DNA of 64,000 bases, taken from NCBI RefSeq assembly GCF_000471905.2, contig NW_006494931.1, positions 5,355,193 through 5,419,192 of the forward strand. Reading direction: 5' to 3'. Under the pieces are notes generated by a model. That model was not told the DNA's origin and ran no database searches. It was given only the letters and a program-made list of their open reading frames with translations. The DNA comes from Amborella trichopoda. Taxonomy: Eukaryota; Streptophyta; Magnoliopsida; Amborellales; Amborellaceae. Shown piece after piece: positions 56,333 to 64,000 of this stretch (the stretch's first letter is position 1; each line of letters opens with the position of its first letter). The translations under genes were made by a program, and so were the position numbers.

Positions 56333-57785
56333 CACTCCTTGTCCTTCGAGGGACAGGTGAGTGGCAAAGAAGTAGATACTTTAGCGTTCCCTGTTCTTCA
56401 AGGGGCAGGTGACGTCAAAGATTTCTTCCTGAGGTCATGTGGTCAGAGGGCACACCAACTATCTCTCCAAGTCATTGCTCTCATCGAGCTCACCCACCTA
56501 TGAAATTTTTCCTCCTAGAGTTTTCGGTGTGAGATGTCGATGAGTTACACAAGCTTGAAACGCGAGTTTGATTTTCTGGCCATGCAACTTAACTTCAGGG
56601 GTTTGCAGTTCAAAAATATTTAACCTTGACATCTTCTTTGATCTCCTTAGGGTTTCTTAAGGCTGTCTATAGGAAAGGCTTTCTATAGGAAGAGACTTGT
56701 TTGGTCGAATCCAAAGTAAGAGACGAGGCAGCAACGTAGCAATCACGGTAAACACGGTACTCATCATGTACCAGTGTCCAAGCTCCTTCGTTTTAAAAGA
56801 TGTTTTAGAAATTTTGAAGATAGGAGGAGATTTGAAATAGAACCCGGAGCAAGGACATGTTACAATTTTAACCAAGAAATTGAAGTTTTAAAAAACACAA
56901 GATATATAGTAAAAAATTTGAAGAGAGAAAGATATTTCAAAAAACAAGGTTGGTTAGCAGTTTTAATTCCTGCAACCATAGAGCCCTCTAAGCAGTTTAA
57001 CGTCATGCAGTGATGGATGGTGGAGTCGGTAGTTATACTCATACGACTGTGGAGTTTTTATTTATATATATATATATATATATATTTCCTGCTGCCCTTG
57101 TTGGGGGGTGGTTCTCTTTTAATGTAGGTCTTACAGTTTAACCATTTGTGACCCTTTTGATGGACCCTATGTGGGGGTATCGGGTCCTTGCTTAAATCTT
57201 TTGGATGAGAAATCATCAAGTATTTCTTTATCTTCCAACCTCAGCTCTTGTGTTGCAATTCAAGGAGAGTTCTCTGGAGTTTCGAGTGAAAACATAGTCT
57301 TGAAAATACAAGATATTGTCCTTGGGTGTTTAGAATCTCTTTGGATTTTTTATTTCGTTCCTCCATCACTCACCTTTTGAAGTTGCAGATGATCTAGGTC
57401 CTTAACAATGTTCCGTCAGGCTAATGCTTATTGATTTTCTTTTAACACCACTTTGACTCAGGGGGAGGAAGAGAAGATGTTTAGAGAGAAGAGACTTTGG
57501 AGAGTAGAAGGAAGGAGAGAACTTCTTCTTTTTCTTCACCCTAGGGTCCCTTTCGGGTGTTCAGCCCGGTAGCCTTTTTTCCAACGCTTGGGGTCCTTTC
57601 AGACTTTCAGGTCAGCGGAATTTTTTTTTTTTTTTCTCACTCTGAGGTCCTTTTTGGGTGTTCAACCTGGTAGCCTTTTTTCCAATGCTTGAGGTTCCTT
57701 TCGATTTTTCAGCCCAACGGATTTTTTTATTTTTATTTTGAAGAAGAGAACAACAACAAAGGAAGATGAGGATGAGGGAGAAGAG
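56333..57785 (-). other. 3' noncoding region of RE-E
   Basis: 56333-57020 matches RE-A 11340-12050. The satellite array present in RE-A and RE-C is missing; a TA microsatellite (57062-57085) lies near its place. 57100-57400 matches RE-A about 9720-10010. 57540-57740 is a ~120-bp tandem duplication with GGTCCCTTTCGGGTGTTCAG and GGTAGCCTTTTTTCCAA. Confidence 0.75.
57062..57085. repeat. TA microsatellite
   Basis: About twelve TA units without interruption. Confidence 0.95.
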
Positions 57786-58180
57786 TCAAAGGTGCCCCTA
57801 TTTTTTTTAGCAAATCTCCTTAAGATCATGTAAGAATTCGATCATTTTTCCCTCTTCCAAGTGGCAGGGAGGTTCTAATATTGGTCTTCCTTTGATTTTC
57901 CTAGACACAGGTTGACATCTAAAATCTCTTTGACAATGGTTGTTGAATTTTCGTTGAACGTTTCCTTTAAACTGCTCCACTTGAACCTTGATTTGAGACT
58001 AAAAATCACTCTCAATTTCAAAATCCCTTAGCCTTTTGTATGGACGGATAGGCTCCTCGGGGTGTCTTGTTAATGGAGTACTTCATGTTACACATTAGGC
58101 GTTAATGCCTTTTGAAGTGTGATGGATGGATGCCTCATTTGGTTATTTGCAAGGGGTGAGTGATCACCCGACTCCTTTTC
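57786..58180 (-). pseudogene. Pre-RT linker remnant of RE-E
   Basis: The segment matches the last part of the RE-A linker (6100-6330): a VEQFKxxxxxKF-like block, a DVNL-like block and an FLHDLKEIC-like block, where full elements go on into RT. It marks the left edge of the pol deletion. Stops and frameshifts are present. Confidence 0.65.
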
Positions 58181-59560
58181 GTTAATCTTTTTCATTGTAA
58201 ATTTCGAATTGCTTTTCGGAGGTTAACTCCATGGTAGGATCCTTTTCAGTGCTTGAGCTTAAGTAAAACTCTCGCACAAAAGGAGTGGTTGAGTTGGTAC
58301 TAGATGGCCTTACGACATGTTGGGAGTCAACGAAGAAGGGTTCAGTCTCATTAGTTGCCCCTATTGTATCCTCTCCATGAGAGGAGTTTGCCCTTATTGA
58401 ATATTTTGTTGGGGTTGCCCCTGTAGGGTTTTTTGTTCCGTTGGGAACTTGTTCTTTACACGATGAATTCTCTTGATATGGTGGTGCTCCAGTTATCCGA
58501 GTTTTGCTCATGTCGTGAATGACGTTTAAAGAGCCTACCTCCTGAGTAGGTAACATGATCGGATTTTCAATATCCAATTCTTGATCCTAGATTGGCGGAT
58601 CATTCAAGAACTCTTGTGAAGGTGGCCCAGGTGGGCCCCTTAGAATTTCCAAAGGTTCGAGCTCTATCAACTTTAGTGAAGATGCCGAATCTTTGGGAAT
58701 AGTCAAATTTGGGCTCTTTTCTTTTCCATCATCTATAACTGGGTTCACCTCGAGAGGTGACTTGGTTAAATCTTCTAAGCTTGGCTCCTCATCCTATATA
58801 GGTGGGTTGGCCAAGAAGTCTGGTGAAGGTGGCCCAGGTGGGCCCCTTAGAATTTTCAAGGGTTCGAGTTCTTTTAATATTTGAGGTGTTGGCCCCTTAT
58901 TTGGACGCGTAATGGGAGACTTTGGGATGTTGACCACTTGTTTGGAAGATAATCCCTTCTCGATCTGGATCACATCAATTTCTGAAATGTCATCCTCATC
59001 ATATTGATCCCACTTAAGTGGGTCGTCAAGGTTTTGAGGTGAAGGGCTTCCTTTTAGAACTTGCTCATTTGCCCCCTCACGAGTTATTGTCCCAAAATTA
59101 ATGTTTTTCTTGTCATCATGGGCTTGGGAATCCATAGCTTCAAAATCTTGGTTGAGCTTATGCCCGAGTTCATATTGCTCTTGCGAGTATGACTCATTAC
59201 CACACACGTATGAACCATTTATTGTATTAACTTGAAAGTACGGGTTGAAGGGTTCATATGCCCTAGTGTGACTCTTGATGATGGGGATATCTTGTGCCAC
59301 TTTTGGGAGTATATCTTGGAGTGGAATTCCATTTGCAATACCCCTATCTTTTCCCCTTTATTCGGTTATGGCCTTGGAGCTAAGATCATCCTCACTGCTT
59401 TGATCTTGAGTATCCTTAGTCATTAACTCCTGGGTGAGGTTATGCTCTCTTTATTCTTGATTTACTGGACTTTCCAGTTAATTTCTTCTTGTGCTCCAAG
59501 GTCTTTGTGGATGTTCTTCGGGTTTGGGCACAGCTTGTGATTCTCTTAAGTTAATCAGGT
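58181..59560 (-). pseudogene. Post-gag region of RE-E, novel proline-rich duplicated segment
   Basis: Open pieces 58794-59300 and 58182-58577 are in one frame. The first carries VLKGSPSPQNLDDPLKWDQY and the SKQVVNIPKSPIT block shared with RE-A and RE-C gag tails. Then comes a segment seen twice, LKILRGPPGPPSPDFLANPP and LEILRGPPGPPSPEFLNDPP (DNA copies near 58800-58890 and 58597-58680). 58182-58577 is Ser/Thr-rich with no known domain. The DNGAS protease loop is not found between gag and linker. Confidence 0.65.
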
Positions 59561-61768
59561 TGACATCAGAATTGTTTGTCAAAGCATCTAGAGTTTCTGA
59601 TTTTTCTATGTCATCAGCCTCTTTCTTTCTGACACTTATCATGCCATTATCAATGAGGTCCTGAACTCTATGTCTGAAAGCTCAACATTCCTTAGTGCTA
59701 TGGGCATAGTTTTGATGCCAATCGCACCATCGAGATGTATCGCCTCCATGGAAAGGAGGAATCTTGGCTGTTGTCGGTAATTCTATGAGCCTTTTCTTAA
59801 GAAATTTCTTCATGACATCGATCATAGGCTCATCAATGGGAGTGAATTCCCTTGGTGTGGAAGTCTGCATTCTCCATGTGGTAGAATGAATTTTGGTCTT
59901 CTCTTATGAATGATTTGTGGAAGGGTTGTTTTTCTTGATCATGTTCACCTCTCTCTCTTGAGAAGGTTTTTCTTCTGCGGTTTTATCTTCATTGGCTTGC
60001 TCATATCGTGATATTCTTTCAAGCATAACATCAAATGAGTAAGGGGCTGCCCCCATATTGAAGAACGTGACATATTTTGGAGTCCTGTTCTCTAACGCTA
60101 TAATTAGCTTCGCGGCTTCAGGGAGTGGAGTTTCAATGACTCGCATAATGGCCTCTTTGAATCTGGTTATAAACAGGGAAGGAGATTCGTCCAACTTCTG
60201 TTTGATGGAAGTTAACTCACCATGGGTGTCGGATCTTGGCTTTCCTCCCTTATAACGGGAGGAAAATTGCCTGAACATTTCGTTAGGAGTTGCTTGAGTG
60301 TCATCCTTCATAAATCTTCGGTGCCACATCAAGGGTTCTTCTGATAAGCTATGCGAGAATATGACCTTAAGTTGGTTGGGTCGGTCTTACAGTGTGTGGA
60401 CCATCAATAAGTAGGCGTTGATGTGTGCCTCAGGATCCCCTTTCCCTGAAAATCTGTTTCTGAACTATGGCATCACAAACCCACTGGTAGATCTTTTAGA
60501 TATTTTAGAACTTCTTGTACATAAGCTTTAGGAGTTGAGAAATCCCATATTCCCATTTTCTCTAAAGAGTCTTGGAGGTGTTTTATACGAGCGAATTGAG
60601 CCGTTGTTGTATCTGTAAGTTGGCTTAGTTGTATGGTTTGTTGAACCTGATTTTGTGGTATGTGAGGCGTATAAACTGGCTGTTGGGCCCACATAGAGGG
60701 TTGCTCCAAGGACTGAGCCTGAGGAATCTGTTGAACTTGATGTGTCGTTTGTTGACTTGTGGACTCACTCGAGTTGAATTGGGTCAAAGTATAACCATTA
60801 CTCGGAAGTTGTACAACTTAGCCATGCAAGGAGGCCTACAGGATAGAATCACCACTAAACTGGGATAGACGATTCAAGTTGCTATGATGACTAGACCTCT
60901 GACCTTGGGCGGCTAGGTCTAACTGACCCTGACCTTGATTGGATGATCTATTCCTAGGGTTAGGGTACTCTTTTGCCCCAACACTAGACAGAAAGAGTGA
61001 AGGAATGCCATAGCCACTACCAAAGGGAGTCTGCCCTCTAGATAGTCTTGGGCTCGAGTGATGATTAGAACTAGACCCCCGGCCCGTAGTGGGTTGGATT
61101 GGCAGGCTAACAGCCCTAGGATTATGCTGGTTTGAGCCAGAATGTTGTGCTTAGCTTATGGCTTGAGTTTCTGACCTGAATTTATTAGAGTGCGTGCACT
61201 GGATGGTGTATCCTCTATTGGGCAAGTCTTGAAAGTAAGCATGCACCTTAGGATTGTCTTTATATTGTGTTAGGTCAAAACCCTGATCTTTACTGGTGAT
61301 GGGTTGCTTGGGTAGACTTTTCCTAGTTGTATGTGAACCCATTTGCCCACTAACTGGCTGATTGTCAAGACTGGAATGTTGGGTTGCTAATTGACCATCA
61401 GGGTTCACACGGCTGATATCAGCTGACTCAGAGATTTGGGCAGAGGCCTTATTCTTATTGTGTCAACTGGATTTGAGGTTAACTCCTATGTCTTGGAGGA
61501 TTGCTCCCGGCCTGACCCCTTGACTGTTTAAGGTGTTACGAACCTCATCAACCTGCTGGCTCGTGACTTTTAAATGGTGGCCTTGAAGGCGACTTGGACG
61601 GCTAGGTTTGGTTCCATGTGGGTTAAGAGTCGGCTCACTGACATGAGTACTATGAATGATTTGTGAGGGAGCACTGTGACGGTGCCTCTCAAACTGACTA
61701 AGTTCTCTGAATCTAGACTGAGCTGAGGCCAAGGGGTTGGACCTTGCTCTGCTATGATTCTAGGTCAT
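59561..61768 (-). pseudogene. gag: gag of RE-E
   Basis: Starts at ATG 61766-61768 with a TAG two codons later. ORFs 61463-61732, 61151-61408 and 60473-60787 (Gln-rich, SLEKMGIWDFSTPKAYVQEV) share one frame; the capsid core (59904-60332, MMWHRRFMKDDTQATPNEMF to APYSFDVMLERISRYEQ) is in the next frame, with one frameshift between. The zinc knuckle WCDWHQNYAHSTKEC (59682-59735) is intact as C-x2-H-x4-H-x4-C. This gag is better preserved than that of RE-A or RE-C. Confidence 0.86.
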
Positions 61769-64000
61769 GATTCCTAGACTCGGTGAGATCTAGACTTGAC
61801 GCCTCAGGGTAGACCTAATTTGACTTTAGGGGTAAAACCCTAACTAAGATCTAGGCTAGGACTAGACTGGATGAAACTTGCTAGACTTAATGGGTTTTTG
61901 TTTGAACCTTGAACTAGGGTAAGCCTAGTCTAGCTCTAGAGGCTACTCTAGGCTTACACTTATGCTAGAACTTAGACTAAGACATAGACTAGATGGGTAC
62001 GAGTCTCTGCTCGGACCAAGAGTGAGTCTAGGTTCAGACCTGGGTGTGAGCCTGCTTTGGACTTGGACTGAGCTGGGTGCAAGCCACGACTCTGACCAAG
62101 AGGGTCTTGAAGATCAAACCGGGTGTGGACCCGGACTGGATCAAGGTTGGTTTAGGCACGAGCCCTTGGCTCGGACTATAAGGCCGCCCAGGTTCGGACC
62201 TGAGTGTGAACCTGGTTCGGACCTTGGCTAGGCTGGGTATAAGCCTGAACTTGAACCTAGAGAGTTTAGCTCAGACCAAAAGGGGGTCCGGATTGAGATC
62301 TAAGATTAACCAATAGAAACAAACAAGCACAACACATGAAAATGTTTGTCCTAGATTATAGGTAGGCTGGGCTTGAGAGTGGGTTCCTAACTATTGAATT
62401 GTGGCTATGTTGATATAGGTCCCCACATAGGTCTTGGCCTCCTGTTATAAGATGTTCACTAGGTCCTACTATACGCGGAGTTGCATTGAGGCAAAGGATT
62501 ATAGAGGGGCGCTCACAGTTAAAGTTACGCGAATCCCAATAGCCTCGACTCTCAAAGCTAGGTTCCCCTCAAGCCGTTAACGCGGATTTTGGGGGTTTTC
62601 GAAAATATTTGTTGGTTTCCCAGGCATTCCCAGTCCGGTGTATGCAAGAGTATGTAAAGAAGCACGCAAGTGAAAATAAATTAGGAAGCAAGCAAGTACA
62701 CAATGCAAAAAAAATATGAGCACTTGACACAGATCGTGCCAAGTGAGGTGTGCTTCGGGTCGGGTTTTTGACTGACCAAAAGCACAATTCAGATGTGGAG
62801 GTAAACAACCCCTAAGAAGGTATACAATAAATGAATGTGGAACCAGGCCCAACTTGTGCCTAATGGAGCGCGCCCTGAGCCAAGGGTGACTCGATCAGAG
62901 CACAATTTGAGATAGAGTGCAGGTGACCCTGGTTTTTTTTTTTAAACAAGAGAGAGAGGCCTGAGAGGTAATTTTATTTTTTTAAGTGAATACTCTCTTT
63001 TTATTTTATTTTTTTAGAAAATGAAGTGGCTTAAGAAAAAGCAATTTTTTTAGTAAAAGTGATTTTTATGTTGTTTTTGAAACAAGATAATCCTTTTTTT
63101 TTTTTTTTGCAAAGAAAATATTTCTTTTGAAAATGAAAAAGGCCTTAAAAGTTTTCTTTTTTTTAAAATTTTTTTAAAATAAGATGGCCTTAAAAGAAAT
63201 TTTATTTTTTTTAGAAAAATGTTTTCTAGGACTTTTTATTTTATTGTTTTTTTTGAAAAAGATGAAAGTCAATTTTTTTTTTTTTTGAAAACAAAGAGGC
63301 CTAAAAAGAAGTGCTGAAATTTTTTTATTTTTATTTATTTTATTTTTTTTGGAGGGGGAAAAAGTAATTTCTTAGTTTTTCTTTTTTTTTTTGAGATCTA
63401 CTTCTAAATAGATAATCTAGAAAGCATATACAAGATAGGGACATAAGCAAAAGGTAAGGAATTAAAAATCTAATCTAGCTATAAAAATAAGAGATAAAGA
63501 GTTTAACAACTAATCTATTCACAGATAAGGATAAAGCAATAGATAACCAATTTGACAACTTAATCTACTATTTTTTTTTTAAGAAGAAAAAACAAAGTGG
63601 CTTAAAAAAAAAAGAAGCAATTTTTTAACAATTTTTTTTTTTTTTGACACAAAGATGCCAAACAAAAGTGCTGATTTTGTTTTTTAAATGACTAAATGTG
63701 CAATTTTCTTTTTCTTTTGGCTTTTTTTTTTTTATATATAAAAAAGATGGCCTTAAACACAATTTTTTTTTTTTTGGGAGATGGAATGGCCGTAAAAGAA
63801 AATTAAAAACAAAAATGAAATAAAGAGGAATTTTTTTTTTGAAAAAAAAGAACGTTTTTCTTTTAGCAAAAGTTTTTATTTGTTATTTTTTTTTTTTGAG
63901 ATAGAATGGCCTTACAAAAACAAAAATTTCACAACAACGATCCTTTTTTTTTTTTTTTTTTGAAACAAAAGGCCCTAAAATTTTTTTTTGAAATAATAAT
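61769..64000 (-). other. 5' leader of RE-E, non-coding, continues beyond window
   Basis: A CTAG-rich tract (61769-62280) like that in RE-A and RE-C is followed by a part matching RE-C 42650-43200 (GGTTCCTAACTATT, GGTCCCCACATAGG). From about 62930 to 64000 it is an A/T-rich region with many T runs of 8-20 and repeated GATGGCCTTAAAAGAAAA-like phrases. ORFs there have no domain. Confidence 0.7.

Larger units (their letters stand above)
55510..64000 (-). mobile_element. RE-E: gag-only non-autonomous Tat-type element, continues past window
   Basis: Inserted in the RE-D 5' LTR. Read on the minus strand it has leader, gag, a long post-gag region, pre-RT linker, 3' noncoding region, polypurine tract and 3' LTR. 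The RT, two RNase H and integrase domains that take about 3 kb in RE-A and RE-C are absent: the linker (57790-58060) is followed almost at once by sequence matching the 3' noncoding region. From 60332 down to 58182 one frame is kept with few stops. This organisation resembles gag-bearing non-autonomous elements (TR-GAG type). The 5' LTR is outside the window. Confidence 0.82.

Noticed and set aside
62930-64000. T-run-rich region as an LTR or SINE tail
   Set aside because: It lies where the RE-A and RE-C leaders are also A/T-rich; no terminal repeat or target duplication was seen.

Overview
This is a stretch of plant nuclear DNA made almost entirely of old LTR retrotransposons and tandem repeats. 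I see no host gene, rRNA gene or functional tRNA gene. The plant assignment rests on Tat-lineage Ty3/gypsy elements with two RNase H domains, a Tekay/Del-like chromovirus with a chromodomain, an antisense plant-mobile-domain gene, and teloboxes in the LTRs. The species cannot be read from the sequence. A run of N (2759-3257) marks an assembly gap inside one gag.

Layout. RE-A (+, 1-13283) is a Tat-type element: partial 5' LTR, primer-binding site, gag, protease, RT, two RNase H domains, integrase, a 3' noncoding region with a ~108-bp satellite-like array, polypurine tract and complete 3' LTR (12067-13283). It sits inside the gag of RE-B (+, 13284-18812 seen), another Tat-type element, whose 5' half lies left of the window. 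From 18813 to about 27690 there is a long non-coding mosaic of minisatellites, a ~1.5-kb hAT-like insertion (21521-22996) and pyrimidine tracts; part of it may be the 3' region of RE-B.

An 81-bp (27-codon) tandem array at 27750-28320 resumes at 45220-45470. The gap between is RE-C (-, 28321-45219), a relative of RE-A with both LTRs, PBS and all pol domains. RE-C also carries, on the opposite strand, a degenerate plant-mobile-domain gene with a recognisable intron, TATA box and poly(A) signal (31395-33496). RE-A has nothing at the equivalent place.

RE-D (-, about 47815-55509) is a decayed Tekay/Del-like element with very long LTRs. Its 5' LTR is broken at 55509/55510 by RE-E (-, 55510 to beyond 64000). 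RE-E belongs to the same broad family as RE-A and RE-C, but its RT, RNase H and integrase are missing and only gag plus the pre-RT linker remain. It looks like a non-autonomous, gag-only derivative.

Every pol here is broken by stops and frameshifts, and several catalytic residues are replaced, so none should be mobile on its own. The features most worth following up are the antisense spliced gene of RE-C, the gag-only RE-E, a GGGCGACAC-type hairpin motif scattered through LTRs, leaders, 3' region and the antisense intron, and the split 27-codon repeat array.
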